Source: Paragyromitra xinjiangensis
Lineage: Eukaryota > Ascomycota > Pezizomycetes > Pezizales > Discinaceae
Direction: 5' to 3'
Assembly (NCBI GenBank): GCA_038503065.1
Contig: JBCAMK010000006.1
Coordinates: forward strand, 930,001-994,000
DNA length: 64,000 bases
Shown here: piece after piece, positions 44,301 through 57,940 of the stretch
Position numbering within the stretch: the stretch's first letter is position 1
Layout: each line of letters starts with the position of its first letter
Made by a program: the position numbers and the translations under genes
Notes under the pieces: model-generated
Told to the model about the DNA's origin: nothing
Databases searched by the model: none
Seen by the model: the letters and a program-made list of their open reading frames with translations, nothing else

Positions 44301-47300
44301 ATCCAACCTGACAGCTCCTCCTTCGTTTTTCAAAAAGGCACGAAGCCCTGCAGCCGTATTGGAACGAACCGATGAAATCCCTCCCTATCGGCTTGAATAT
44401 CACTAACAGTAGCATGTAGTGCTGTGGCCCGCGTCCCAGTTTTCCCCACGATATCTCCAGGTTACACTAACAGGAACCTTCCGGTCCCTTCCACGGAGCG
44501 CATATCAGGTCATTCTCTATATATAGAATCTACCGTTCGATTCGGGATGGAAGCCGATTTCCAGCTGGATCGCTGCTTTCGAGGGTATATAATATGTTTG
44601 CCGCGAAGATGGCTTCTCGCCCGTTGCAGCGCATATTTTTGTGGCGTTGCAACGGCGGAGAGCAGATCGGGTGAGAAGGAGATTGGAGTCGTCGTAATTT
44701 GAGTGAGGCGGTTGCTCCATGCTGGGTTATGAAAAGTCTATTAAGTGTATGCAGGCCGCGGGTTGTTGGAAGCGGTGGGATTACGAAGATAAAGGTCACT
44801 TCTTGGACAGAATAAGTCTTAACATGAGATTAAACCCATCTTAAACCTCCGATTCAGATTTTAAACGAGATACCGATTGCGAGATCATTAAACGTGTCCC
44901 GCGATTTCAATCAGGATTGACTGATATCTGAAGGCATAAGTCAACAACGGACCCAGGCAACCGTAATCCTGTTCCTGTATCGAATCGGATCGGTTTAGGG
45001 AAAATCATGACACATAATAATTCCTCAGTGGCCGGAGCGTTTTGCCGTTATGTATCGCTGTGGACTAATGTAGCGTGGATTTAAACGCCCTGATGTTTAG
45101 ATAGGTAGGTTTATGGCGGGGATATATTGGAAATCCGGATGCAGTTATGATTCCGTCGGTTAGCCCCGTTGGGAGTTTGTAGTGTTGGCTCTGGGGATTA
45201 GTTTTCTCTGCCGGTGGTCTTTTGGGTTGGTCTGCAGCTTTCTGGTGCGGTTCTGCCGTGAGTTTGTTTTCGTGGGTATGTGGTCTTAGGAGAGTTTTAG
45301 AGAGTGGAGGTGTGAGGCATAGTGGGCTCGGTTGTACGTGAAGCGAGGTCGAGTGATCATCTGTGATCAGTAGGTTGTTGGTAGTCGAAAAGGTGGGGAG
45401 TTATAAAAGTCGAGTATTTAGTACACCCTGATAAACTTGTTAGTGGATACAGATATGGTTTTATCTGTTCTACTCATTAAGGGCAGGCATATCTCGTAGA
45501 AAGTACGCGTAATATTGTGGTTCCCATATGCATCTAGCTCAATTGTGGTATAATATTCTACATTTCTCTCTATCCCGGGTCAGTAGTATCTTAAATATGA
45601 TAGGGTATAGTGATATACAAACTTATATGGATGGGGAACGCCATGCCATACGCAACTTGCTCCCCAAGATATAAAATGACATTGGAATCACTGAGTCAGA
45701 CCTGACGCCCATGATTAGCACTAGTGCCCTGTCAACGGTTTACCCGGCGAATTCACATTGGATAATAAAAACGTTTCTAAATCGTGTTGAGAATACTTGT
45801 GGCGCGACTAGGACAGGGATTCTAATGAAGGAAGGAATACAAGTGGATGAACGAATCTCGACCCAACCATAGACCTCAACGCCCCCACCAATAACAGGAC
45901 TATTGATTGGAGCTTTTACTCTGCTCCTGCTGTTCTGCGCTAAATTTACCCCATATCTCCATTGGTTGAGAATCCTTGTCAGGCTGAATCCTCGTTTGCA
46001 TCACCAGGATATGACTCGCCAGTCTCAGTCCCATGTCTTTCATTAGCGAATTACTGAATTTCTGTCCTGTAATGAGGATGTAACAGCAAGATGGCTCTTG
46101 ATTGTACGACAGGGCAACTATTCGTTTGACTGTGTTTCATCGGTCACAAACACGGTGTTGATGATGACGTCGGAATCTAATGAATGCTAGCCATCGGTAA
46201 TCTCTGAGCTGGAATCTGCTTATATCGCAAGATCGTGCATACATAGCAATTGCAGAGAGATATTTTGAGACCGATCTCACCACTCGGAGGACTTCCTCCA
46301 CGAATTCACATAAACGTTGTCACGAGACATCTGTTTATTCGCCGTGCTATTATCGGATTGATAATGGAAACGTGCGGAAACTTAAAATCAAGTCCGCGCC
46401 CAAGAACACGAGCGACACAAGGAAAAGCCATGGTGGGGGAGTACTCTCATCACGTCAACCTGACGTTCATCAGGAATTAAACCAGTCGCAGCGACGTCAT
46501 CCCATCGCCTTACGAAGGCCGTGGTGTTTGGCTGTTCGCTGTGCTAATTTCGAAATCATTGGCATTTAGGTAGTATTATTGGTCTGAAGGGTTGCAATGA
46601 CGTGTTTCTGTGGGGTTCTTCAATCAGCTGGGAGAGCCCCGGGAGTTGGCATCTTGTCAAAATCTCGGGAATGCAAATCTTACCCTCCATCCCTATGCAT
46701 GCACGACAAAAATGTCGGTCAGCCCCTTCAAACAAATAGCACAGCTGAGATAGCAGATGAGGTGTTTTATTATCCCAGCTGCGTTGAATTTTATCGACCA
46801 GGGTTCCCTGAACAAGGAAGCTGTGATATTGAACCTATTCGTCCCTCAGGGTAGAAACGGCACGGGGTCAAAACCCTTTGGGCTCGATGACTTCATGGCG
46901 GGCTTGGGGAAAATATCGAGATTTTGGTAGCAAATCTAACTTAAGGGTTCGTTTGTTCGTGGCAGTAGTCCAGTAAGATGTTGATGACAAGTTTTCGATT
47001 ATTAAGGATCATGTATCGTCACTCGCAATATTGCGTCATGTTTCTTGTTTCGATGCCTGAGGGTTTTTGTTAACATGCAAGGCTTACTGGTAGATTCGGG
47101 GACTGAGTGTAGATCCCGTTTTAATTGATATCTTCGGATGAAAATGGTGTCTGACCGTTTGTTTCTTACGGCAAGGATGTAGAACCCGAGTATCAGTTTT
47201 CTGGTCAAGACATCCGATTAGCTAGGTCACTCCGTCCAGGCTTTTGATACGCTGGCCAACGCCTCCGTTTCGGGCCAACGGTGAGTAAGTGCCATCCTTA

Positions 47301-48888
47301 TCTCGATCCTAAGGCTGTGACTGTAATGTCGCCCCCACTCAGAGAAGGCTGAATAGTGATCTGGAGGTCATCGATGCTGTGACTGTAATGAGAATATTGT
47401 TTGCTACGGAGGGCAAATCCTACCCCGCCATCAGCTGTAATTCAACCTGAACCGATAGGCTAACCAGATTTCTTGGGATGTGCTTCTGCAGTCTCTCATC
47501 GCCCACACCCGAGACCCATTATGGCGGGATCTTTCGGGCAGACTCTTGAGATTTCACATGTGGGTTGGTTCGGGTTGTACTGCAAGTGCAAGAGGAATCC
47601 CTAACCTTCGTGTGCCACCCTACTGAATCAAACCTGATTAATCGCTGCTGTTGCATTTTCAGCCTTATCGACGGCCTGGTCGTCTCTGCTGTGGGGTTTC
47701 TCCGATAACCTGATCGTTGAAAGAGTCCGTGCTTCATCACTATTACTAATACATCTATCTGCAGTTGGCTATCTCAGACCTGGTGTCTCTACCAGCCCTT
47801 TCCTAATCTCCACCCTGGCTTTCGTGTTCTTCGGTGCGGCTAGGTTCGTATTTTACCGATCCCGAGGGAGAGTCACGGTTCTTCGGCGAGTGTACGTATC
47901 GAGAGAGTGGGGGGAGGGGTTGTTACTCTTCAGCCACATGGCAGGTGTTGCGTCTTAATATGCTCTTCTCTTCGTGTTGGTCTTTTTGTCGAGCTCCCTG
48001 GGGGACTGTCAGGTGTTCCTAGACTATGGGGGTATGTCTCTTTGGGAGAATAAGCAGCGGGGTTCGTGGCTATCGGCATATTTAGCATCACGTGCGGGAG
48101 TATCAGTTTGATTCTTTACAACAACAGGTGTTAGACACCAGATGCAAGAGTACGTATTCAATTTACTGTGCATCTTCTCGGCTATTTAACCTAGAGTCTC
48201 GTATCGGAGATGGATGGATGTACCTAATGGTGCAAGTAAAAATAGGATAAGAAACAGCAGGTGTTTGAAAATTACGAGTGACAATCTATGATGTACCACA
48301 CTTCTTTTACCTTCGAAACTAGGCATCTAGTTTCTGCCTACTAATCTACGGTGAAACAATTGTCTATCCTTAAGACTCAACGCCGATTAGGAAGATGATC
48401 GACAAGACCTCTCCAGCACGGCTCGGGGGGGGGGCTGGAAAGATGAGATGAAGAAGCGTCTGCTCTGTGCTGGAGCTATGGTTGGATGAGTGTGTCAAAA
48501 ATTGGTATTGATCTTGCAAGGTGTAAGGATGAAACAGTTGAGGCATTGCAAAATTGCAGGTTTGTTGGGGTAGCAGATCTATCACCCGGCCAGTCAGCGA
48601 AAAGACGGGCTTGTTTCGGTTGGCTCGTTGTGTGGGTGGGGGTTTACAAAGGGTCTAGAATATCATTTCTTTGTAACGTGATTATGGGAACGAGGTGGTT
48701 TAACGATATTTCCTTAGCGTGTTTTCCTACCGTGTTTCCATCGTCTTTCATCCCAACAATCAGAGAAACACATCACGACTGCGACAACCGCCGTGTGATG
48801 TTCCATGATCCGGGGAATTCCGCAACAGGTAAAGTAATCACACTCGCGTCGGCATCGCCGAACAGCCCCCCGTAGCTACAACACAGCA
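41311..48888. other. Gene-free DNA, 7.6 kb
   Basis: No credible gene. Simple tracts: AATAAAATAAAAT at 41738-41756 and runs of C and T near 42730-42900. The word GCTGTGACTGTAATG occurs twice 63 bp apart (about 47312 and 47375). Short frames have no domains. Confidence 0.4.
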
Positions 48889-49070
48889 ATGGAGTAGTGG
48901 TTTCAGCTTGCTAGAGTATATCGTGACGACCTCATTCATCTCGGAGCGCTTGCTGGCCTCGCCATGAGCTGGCTTGTGCCCAACAGTGAAGTCGCCTTCG
49001 GTGGTGCTCGCCGTGCCGTGAATTGTTTCACTCCCTTTCTATGGAACATGGTGGGCTGGAGAAGTGCGTG
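48889..49070 (+). other. Possible relic of a coding exon
   Basis: From the ATG at 48889, one frame reads about 60 codons with a natural protein-like composition (R-D-D-L-I-H-L-G-A-L-A-G-L-A-M-S-W-L, then F-T-P-F-L-W-N-M-V-G-W), but its third codon is TAG. No family is recognised. It could be chance. Confidence 0.2.
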
Positions 49071-50440
49071 TGTACTGTCTCAAAGTCGTTCGACTAGGTT
49101 AAAATTCTGCCGTGGTTGATTCCGTACCTGGCAGAGGCCTTTGTTTTTTTTCTCCTGGGTTTATTTTTTTTGCACGAGGGACGTTGAGTAATCTGGGGAT
49201 TCTTTCCAAAGAATAGATGTCTGAAACTCCTTGATGTGATGAAAAAATACCTCAGTGGTATCGGCATATGTACCGGCATGGGGAGGGCTACCTGATCTAT
49301 AGATCAGCCCCACTACCGAGAGGTTGAAATAAACTTTCTGTCTTAGGCAACGTCATTTGGGCCCGAGCAAAAGGGCCACAGGCCGCTGGCTACGGGGCCG
49401 ACTTCCTGATCCAACACGTCTCCGGGCCAGGAATCATACTTGTGTCAGGGAAACCAGCGGAAAAGGAGTAGAGATATTGTTTCACACTTTATTTCAACCT
49501 CGAAGCGCTTATGGACGAGACAAGCGCGGTTGTTTGGGCGTTGGTTGAGGTGAGGGTTTGGTGAGGGTTTTGTTAGGGTTTTCATGTCTGTGCTCAAGTT
49601 ATGGTCGGGATTTTTGGGGGATCGGGGTGTCGGAGATTGTTCAAGTGTACAAGGTGTGAAGAGACATGGAGTTGGCCATAGCTAGATGTGATTTTTCTAC
49701 AAAGTCTTTTGTGGCATTTATTGATTTTGTGCGACAAAGGGGTATGTGGAGTTTCAAGAATATGACATCGGGAAAGGGTGCTAGCCAAAAAGCAAAACTT
49801 GATCCGTAGGTTTGGTTATCTGGTAGCTAAGCCTCAAAAGAAACTTCGCTATATGCATAGCATGCGGTAAAACCATTTTGGGAGCTCAGATTGTAGGGAT
49901 ACTCGGGATTTGGGTGTCCCGGCGTAGAGTTGAATAATAGGGCCGTGTTATGATCGTGGTCCTACCTTGGTGAGCCTGCTCTTTTTGGGCTGATAGGGAG
50001 GAGAAAACACAAAAATTAAACCTAAGAGATCTGGAAAAGCTTTGACGGATTTCGAGAGAGCAAGAGGGAGGTGATACTGAAGTGTACATACGGTAAGCAA
50101 ATTCCGGTTCTATGGTAATCAAGGGGGTACATGTAGTAGTGTATAAGTGTGTGTATCGTATATAATTAGAGCGTCTGAAATCAGGAATTGAAGAATGAAT
50201 TAGGGATATATGAATTAAAGTAAAGAAACTCGAGAGCCGGACAAAAGTTTTATATTGGCTCGGCAATTCCCGTGATATTGAGGCTCGGTTATCAATCACA
50301 TGATTTGAACCCCACCATCCGCCAACTAGCTTCTTTAGGCCCTTTCGTCATGTTATCACAGCTCAACACCAGGAACTTCACCGGTTCCTGATCAACCTCA
50401 ATTATCCTATATCTACTTCGATTCATCCACAGCATCGGAA
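49071..50440. other. Intergenic, promoter of GCV1 at right end
   Basis: A short GTGAGGGTTT(T/G)GTTAGGG tract occurs at 49545-49580. The last 150 bp before 50441 should hold the T-protein promoter and leader. No gene is visible. Confidence 0.4.
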
Positions 50441-51882
50441 ATGCTTCTCCCACGACTTGTTAGAGCTGCCGCTGGCGTCGGTAGCAGGTCCTCATCGATC
50501 CCGACTCGTCAATGCCTTAAAATCGCCTCTGTATTTCCACAGCAGCAGCGTTTTTATACTTCTCCTACTGCTCCTGCAACTGAGCTTAAAAAAACTCCAC
50601 TGTATGATTTACACGTTACCAATGGCGCAAAAATGGTACCCTTTGCGGGGTATTCAATGCCCGTTCTCTATTCAGACCAAGGTGTTGGTGAAAGCCATAA
50701 ATTTGTGCGTGAGAAGGCTGGTCTCTTTGACGTCTCACACATGGTTCAACACCGGTTAGTGCCATCTTATCTATTCCATATTCAATAGCAGCAATAATAC
50801 GTGGAAATGACTTACAGCTCACTGTAGTCTAACTGGTCCCGGTGCTCTTCCCTTCCTCCACTCTATCACGCCCTCTGACCTTCTCGCCCTGAAACCCAAC
50901 CAATCCACTCTCTCTGTCTTCCTCCATCCCGTCACTGGTGGTATCGTCGATGACCTCATTATCACGTTTGAGAATACACACAACTTCTATCTTGTCACCA
51001 ACGCTGCCTGTAAAGACAAAGACATAGAATATATCCGCACCAACCTCTCCAACTTCCACTCTTCCGGCGGTGAAAAGGTAGACCATGCAGTCATCGAGGG
51101 TGGCCTTATTGCCCTACAAGGGCCTCTCGCAAAGGATATACTCCAGGAATACATCGACTCTACCCCAGCCCACGGCAAGCTCGACCTCAACACCCTTTAT
51201 TTTGGCTTCTCGACATATCTGGATGTCCCACTGGGGCCTGGAAATGTTGAAAAACTACATATTGCCCGTGGAGGATACACGGGTGAGGATGGCTTCGAGA
51301 TCTCGATTTCTCCAGCAAATACAGAGGCTGTTACGCAATGTATCATAAATGTTGGTGCTAGGAATGATAGACTGAAGCTCACTGGTCTTGGCGCCCGCGA
51401 TTCGCTGCGTCTTGAGGCTGGAATGTGCCTCTATGGTCATGACATCGATGACACGACTACCCCCATTGAAGCTGGTTTGAAGTGGCTAGTTGGTAAACGA
51501 CGTGTAATGGAAGGGTATATACTTCACCTACCCAGCTTTTATAGCGATACTAATGGACTACAGCTCTTTCAATGGTGCTGAAACCGTTTCCCGTCAATAC
51601 GACGACTGGAAACTTGTTGAGCGACGTCGCGTTGGCGTTATCGTCGAAGGCGCACCAGCGCGGGAGGGTGCAGAGGTTTTGGAGAAGGGGTCGAAAAGTG
51701 TCATTGGGAAGATCACTTCTGGATGTCCGAGCCCGACGTTGGGAAGGAATATTGCAATGGGGTATGTTAAGAGTGGATTTCATAAGGTTGGGACAGAGGT
51801 GGACGTTAAGGTGAGAGGGAAAATGAGAGAAGGGGTGGTGGCAAAGATGCCGTTTGTGGAGGCGAAGTATTATAAAAGTTAG
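50441..51882 (+). CDS. GCV1: Aminomethyltransferase, glycine cleavage T protein, mitochondrial
   Basis: Three exons, 50441-50754, 50828-51514 and 51564-51882, giving 439 residues. It transfers the methylene group from aminomethyl-lipoyl H protein to tetrahydrofolate, releasing ammonia, in the mitochondrial glycine decarboxylase complex. The first 40 residues form an Arg/Ser/Ala-rich presequence ending near R-F-Y-T-S, a typical cleavage site. Family motifs: [92 protein letters not shown] and [11 protein letters not shown]. Intron 1 must use the second of two AG acceptors (CTGTAG) to rejoin V-Q-H-R to L-T-G-P-G. The product is full length. Confidence 0.95.
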
Positions 51883-54846
51883 GGTGAGTATGGGCTGGGA
51901 GGAAGAAGAGAGAAGGTGAAGGGGGATGATGTATAGTATGGGCCAATAGTGTTAGGTTTGGTAATCGATTCCCTTTTGGAGGTTTGCACATGGAAGGAAG
52001 GAGGGAGGTGTCGGTTTATATTGTGGGGGCATTCTGCGAGATGGGTTTTTGATTTTTTGCTAAGTGTGATACGGTGCCGGGTGATTTTTCATGAACCTCT
52101 ATCGATAGGGAGGTATTTGATTGCTTTTTTACGATTGTGAGCGTGAGGGGATTGACAGTATGGATGGTAGAAGAGTTTTGAAACAAGGAAGAGGGTGATG
52201 AAATGTGGGCTAGGCTAAGGGTATGTCTAGGGAATTCTGAGATTTATTGTTTGCCCCTAAATTCATGTACTATCACTCAGAAGTATCCTGGAATAGCTTA
52301 TCTGATTGATGCAGCTTATCGGAGCTTCCCTTTGGGTTGTGGCTGATAGCAGTAAATATTTAGCCACCGGGCTCTGGGTTCTTAACAGTCTGTTACCGAT
52401 TCGTCTCGGTTTATGGATACGGTTGCTTTAATACCAGTTTATTTACTGAAGATTGTAAAGTTTTATAGTCTAGGAATGAGAATGGGAAAGCCCATTAGTG
52501 GTCTGGAAATTTGATGTGGTTGTTGAATGGGTCTTGGGCGTAGCAGAATCAACCTATTAGGATTCGGCCTATAGGAATGTGTACGTGGGTAATAGGGCCG
52601 GAGTATTTTGTGTGGCTAGGTAATTCTAAATCAGCCTTCCAAAAGACTGGAGCGGTTGTTAGGTGTAGGGAACTGCTGCCCCAGCCAATCACTCATTTAT
52701 CTAGCAAGGCAATTGTATTGGTTTAATCTGTTCTAGGCCATTTCGTTATTAATGGGGGTACACGGTATTTTTGTAGAAAGGGGGAGGTTCTCGCTGTCGT
52801 ATATCCAGAATTTAACGCTAGTTTGCTATAGGGTTTGTACCTCACGTGTCTCCCATGCATGGAATTGTTGGTTCAATAAATTCTAGATAGGATATGGGGG
52901 GAACGAGATAGAGGTTCTCGTGATCTACGAGTAATCGATGCTAAAACCTCTCTATGAGTTTCGATAGGGACGGGCTAAAATGTCGCGCGAGACGAATCAC
53001 CTTGCTTACCTTACTCTGAGGGAATTGCTCCATTATTGGGTGTTTAAGTTGGATATGATAGGTTGGGTAGCCCTTGGGACTGGAATCTCTGTAGGCAGGT
53101 TCTTGGAGTGGTACGAGACATTATTAAGCGTTTGGGGCAGTGCTCAATGCAAATATTGTCTTAAAGATCGTGACGTGCATGATCAGAAGGTCCTGATTAC
53201 TGCATGGTAAGTCTTGAGTAGGGTCTTGTCTCAGAATGTTATCTCTTTGTCGGCGATTTTCCTCGGGAGGTGGGGCTGGCGTATTAGGTCACTACGGGAA
53301 GGGTATGGGCTCATATCTAGTATCTGCTAGAGCCTCTAACAAAAACCCAAGGTCGTGGGAAACAATAATTCGTTGCTAAACAAAGGACAAAGACGGGAGT
53401 TTGGGATCAGATACAGTCATGGTAGTAAGAGAGTACTATACATAAACCTACACGGGTACTGCTCCGATGATCCTTCCAGGGCGATACACGTGGTACTGCC
53501 TTAAGAGGGTCACTCTTTCTAGGTGTTAATAGGTACTGTGGGGCTATACGGAAGCGCAGATCTTTTAACATGCATTAAATCTCGTCGGAGGGAGACTGCC
53601 GATGTTGGCACACTTTTTGAGCTGAAAGGTGGGATGTTGAACGGCTTGTATGTAGCTTCCCCATTAATAGTTTTTTTTTCTTGCATGAGGGTTCTGTGTG
53701 GAGAGGCGGCTCAAGATGGGGCCAGCTGTGGATGGTATCATGACACTGTATATCATTATGGTTGTTCGCTAGAATTGGTAATCCGGGAATTAGACTAATC
53801 CTGACGATCGGGTTGTATGCACTGAATAAGCCCTGCTACGTCATTCGTGAGGACCCGAATTCTTGCATCGGAAATCGGGAAAAAAAGGGAAAGAAATGTA
53901 AGCAGTCGCTATCCTTGTATCTTTAGGAATCATCAAGACGATCGTCAGACTTTCGATACCAATACCAATACTTTACAGGTAGGGCCATAATTAACCGGAG
54001 AGTAGGTGAAGGATACAGAGCAAAAGTGTGTCAGGTGGCTTTATGATCCATTGGTGTTTTGCCCGGGAAGAATGTGGTCATTGTATAGCGTTTGGGTTGT
54101 ATTTGCTAACTTATAGGTGAGGTTCTATAGGAGATTATTCAGGATGTTCTGAACCCTCTATAGCCTAGATGTACGAGGAAAACAACATTCGATTCTCGGG
54201 AGATGAGTAGGGCGGCTTCAGCGGCGAGCGACATCGCAAGGGTTAGTGGTTTATTTTATCTCTAATCGACCTCTCACGGGTTTGGTTTCGGTATCGGTCG
54301 GGTGGGCGCTAAAATTTGTAATCTGGTATACCTTCGTCGTGCTTGGCTCTTGTGCATGGTGATTGTAGCAGCAAGTCTAGAGGTTTGGGTAATGTTGAGC
54401 GTGAGGGGGTGAGCATGGAAACTCTTGGCAGCGCACACTACCGTACGTTACATACTAACGTGATGAACCTGGTCTAACCCACATAACCGCCAAATATTTG
54501 ATGATTGATAATGTGGGGGCGATTCCTTGATGCTGTGTAGTCATCCTAGAATCCAAGAATGCCAACTCTATCTAAATGCCATCTGTGCTGGTCTTATAAT
54601 TTATACGAACTCTAATTTTGACCGAGGGACGATCCCTTAACTAATTTCAAATGAGTCACGTGTAAGGCAATCACCATAGGTGAGATTGGATATTAAATTA
54701 TTCAGTAAGAAAAGAATTGGTTCAATTACTGTGCGTTGCGTGTGCTAACCGGCAGGGTAACAATTTTCATTAGAAATTCATCAACTCCATTTCTACCTCT
54801 TTCCAAATTGCTTTCTCATCTATAGCTACTTCGACTCTTCGTTAAC
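51883..54846. other. Gene-free DNA, 3 kb
   Basis: Short frames at 52980-53210 and 53523-53798 have no domains. No repeats are recognised. Confidence 0.4.
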
Positions 54847-55269
54847 ATGGCTCTAGTCGGACGGCTTTAGTCAGAGTTCGAGACGGAGATGGGAAAGCTA
54901 CAAGTAAAAGGGTCAAAAACCAGGGATTGGTTCAAAAATTTCTCGGACAAAGATCTTAGACCGGAACACAGGACGAATAGGACAGAAAAATAGATCGTAT
55001 ACGAGCGAGCACGACCAGAGACTGCAGCATCAAGCTTGTCACGATTCAAGTTTCTTAGAGCTGAGGTCCAGGGCTATTTGATATGCGAAGTGTATAAAGA
55101 ATATGGTAATACTCTTTTACCTGAGAAGATCGCAGAGGGTTATGATTCGATATTTGAGAATGAGGATCAAAACTGTGAGCGCACGTTTGCTATAGTTTTA
55201 TTTTCCGTTTTGCTTGGCTGTGCTCATGGATCCGCTTCTGGCCGAAGACTAGTAGAGTATTGGGCCTAG
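54847..55269 (+). pseudogene. Broken gene with two in-frame amber codons, unrecognised
   Basis: From the ATG at 54847 a single frame runs to about 55180, interrupted only by TAG at 54868-54870 (G-R-L-stop-S-E-F-E) and 54991-54993 (R-T-E-K-stop-I-V-Y-E-R). Between and after the stops the sequence is protein-like: T-R-D-W-F-K-N-F-S-D-K-D-L-R-P-E-H, then F-K-F-L-R-A-E-V-Q-G-Y-L-I-C-E-V-Y-K-E-Y-G, then L-P-E-K-I-A-E-G-Y-D-S-I-F-E-N-E-D. A GTGAGC donor follows at about 55175, so later exons may have existed. Each stop is one C-to-T change from CAG (Gln), which would fit the context. I do not recognise the family. Confidence 0.5.
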
Positions 55270-56105
55270 GAGGAGGAAAAAACGCACAACGAGGCTCGCG
55301 GATCCCGTTTCTCTTAGATTTCAGACAGTGGGCCCTCCGGTAGGTCCTAAGCCTAGTTAACCTGATATCCATTCTGGTAAGCAAGTATCGAGTAGTCCTA
55401 GATTTTCTGGGGATTAGCATTGTTAATATTTATGTGACGCAACCGTTAGAATACCAGTTTGATTTTAAGAAAATATTGAATCATAATTGATAAATGATAG
55501 TGAGGTTTAGAGATAGCTTAATCTTAATCTTAATAGGAAAATACTGAGATCCCGCATATGCTTTCCCGGGGTGGCCATGGGAGAAGGATAGAAGAGTGTA
55601 AATTATGTGGTTGGTGGGTGGGTGGTGGGTTTTGATGTTAGAGCTATACCTCGCCTGAAACGTTGGTTTAATGAGTGTGTCTGGCGTGGTAGCCGTTAAC
55701 CTATCTACAGCAGTGGTAATATAACGACAAAAATTGTTTGTAACTCTAACTCCAAATACTAGAAACAGACACTCATAGAATCTGGAGGGGTTAAGAGGTG
55801 CGAAAACGCGTCCTCTTGATGAACGCATTACTAATTAAAGTGGGTATGATTTGAGTACTTGGTACATAATGATGATGGGATATGGTCGAGAAATTCAGAT
55901 GGTCAAGAATGACACGTACTCAGTTGTTAGTCTTTGGTGCATGATCCTCGCTAAGCGTGGGTTTTGCTTCGATGATGGATAGTATGTACATACCCTATCA
56001 TAAGTGGTCCGTTTAAGCATGAACATGAGCCTCAATCCACTGATTTAATTTCGTTATTCGCTTTGTTCTGGTTGGCTGGGGGGTGTCTCACATTTCCCAA
56101 TCGGT
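55270..56105. other. Gene-free DNA
   Basis: Nothing recognised apart from a GGTGGGTGGGTGGTGGG tract at 55614-55630. Confidence 0.4.
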
Positions 56106-56109
56106 GTTG

Positions 56110-56312
56110 CAGCCAGGAGTAGAGCCACTCCTGGGTGTGACGAATTTCACCAATATACTGATAAACATAAGGATAATAAGAAGAATCTTCTCAATAAATA
56201 AAAGGATCAAGGGATTCGGTTTAGGTAACTCCTTTTCGACTTTTCGATAGATTCGCCACACCCCCATGGGCCCAGTTTCGTCACACCCCCAGCGCAGGAG
56301 CGACTAGTCTAT
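56110..56312. mobile_element. Possible MITE, eroded
   Basis: The left word CACTCCTGGGTGTGACGAA and the right word TTCGTCACACCCCCAGCGCA followed by GGAGCG are inverted partners with mismatches; a second GGCGAATC/GATTCGCC-like pair lies inside. No target duplication is evident, so this is tentative. Confidence 0.35.
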
Positions 56313-57940
56313 ATGCTTCAACGACTTATGTTAGTTAACGCATGAGTACTCCATAACAGTGGTAAGGAACAGCCTTGGCCCCCAGTAGCTTTTGTACTGC
56401 GCGGATTGCTCATGGAAGGGGCTCTGGAGAACGAATACATGTAGTATCAATGTATAGGGTTGAGGCCAAGTGCTTGTGCCACGTGACGAAGTTAACTTGT
56501 CATGTTCCATTGTTAATTTTTCGGGGAGAAATACGCACCTGATTTTGTTTGGGCTGTGAAAATGAATTGCGAGTAATTTCATTAACTTGTTTCGGATACT
56601 GTATTGTGCGATGTCGGGAGATTCTGGTCTGGTGAGGCTCACATAGTATGTGAACGACGTGGGGTGCAGTGGGTTATTAGTGTGGGGTGACATGGGGTTC
56701 GGCGCAGCGTTCATGCAGTGTCATGAATGTCTGGTGGTGGGCTTTGTGTACGAAATTTTGGCACTGAAAGACGAGGAGGAAGGATCAGTATTGGGGACTG
56801 TCTTGGATACCTGAAAATGCAGTCAAATATCGCAACACAACACAATATGGTAAGGCAAGTCCTAAATTTAATTTCTTGGCTCAGTATATCACTAACAGCA
56901 TTGCCTGATATCCTCATGAGCGATCCGAAATGTATTTTATAAACGTAGTCACCTGAGAATTAGGGTATATAGCTACGCTAGGCTAAAATAAAGTTATATC
57001 TGAAACCCTACCTTAATTTTATCGGCTAGTACTTGTGAGTGGGTCAGGGTTTGGAGATAGAAAGTGGGGTTATCCGCTTGATGGAATAACCAAGGGGTTT
57101 CTGCCACTCCTACAGTACCCCTGATCCGAAAATATCTTCAAGTTTGCATTTTGATAGTAACAATACTTTCTATTGGGAAGCTACTCTCGAAACTATCGAT
57201 GCGATAGGACTAAATTGGTAGTTTGACGAGTGATCTATCATGACTAAAGCGGCAATTAGCTTACCCACCTGCCGGTTAGGTACTCGATGTGTATGTCGAT
57301 TGATACCATCTAGGACAGACCATCCTGTTTTGGTGTATATATTTTTTAGGGACAACATTAGGAAGGCACTTTGGCTCTGATCTTTCGCTTCCATTTTCCT
57401 GTTATTAGCTCCTAGGGGTTTTGGAATTCGGTAATTAACCCTAACTTTCCGTTTATCATATCTTTGCGTACTATTGTACAACTTATGTAAGATGACTGAT
57501 ATTCCTTGAGCCTTGGCATAGGCTTCCTAATTAGAACTATCTGCGCCGGTATCTCGGACAGATAACCGTGGGAATCCGGGAAGACCCGAAGAATTTATGT
57601 CTCAAATTGTCGAGATTGGATTCCGTCTTGAAAGACGAAATATTGGTTTGAATTCGCCCCTTTTTTCCATAGCAGTTTTCTTCAAGCTTCAAAAAGTCTT
57701 TCGGCTCGGTGACGGTTCAAAAAAGGTCGGCATCGATATCATAGTAAATAGTAGTACTAAATGATCAAATATCAATTCATTATGATACCTAAGCCCAAAT
57801 ACGTAGGCTAGACTCCCTTTTGCTGCCAAAAACGCCAACCATTACGGGTTTTATATATACAAGTCCATAAAGCGGGAAAACCGGTGGGCGGAATTGACCC
57901 ACCTAGAAAAAAAAGTAGGTGATATCCACAAAAAATTAAT
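56313..57940. other. Gene-free DNA
   Basis: Short frames on both strands, no domain, no clear repeats. Confidence 0.4.
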
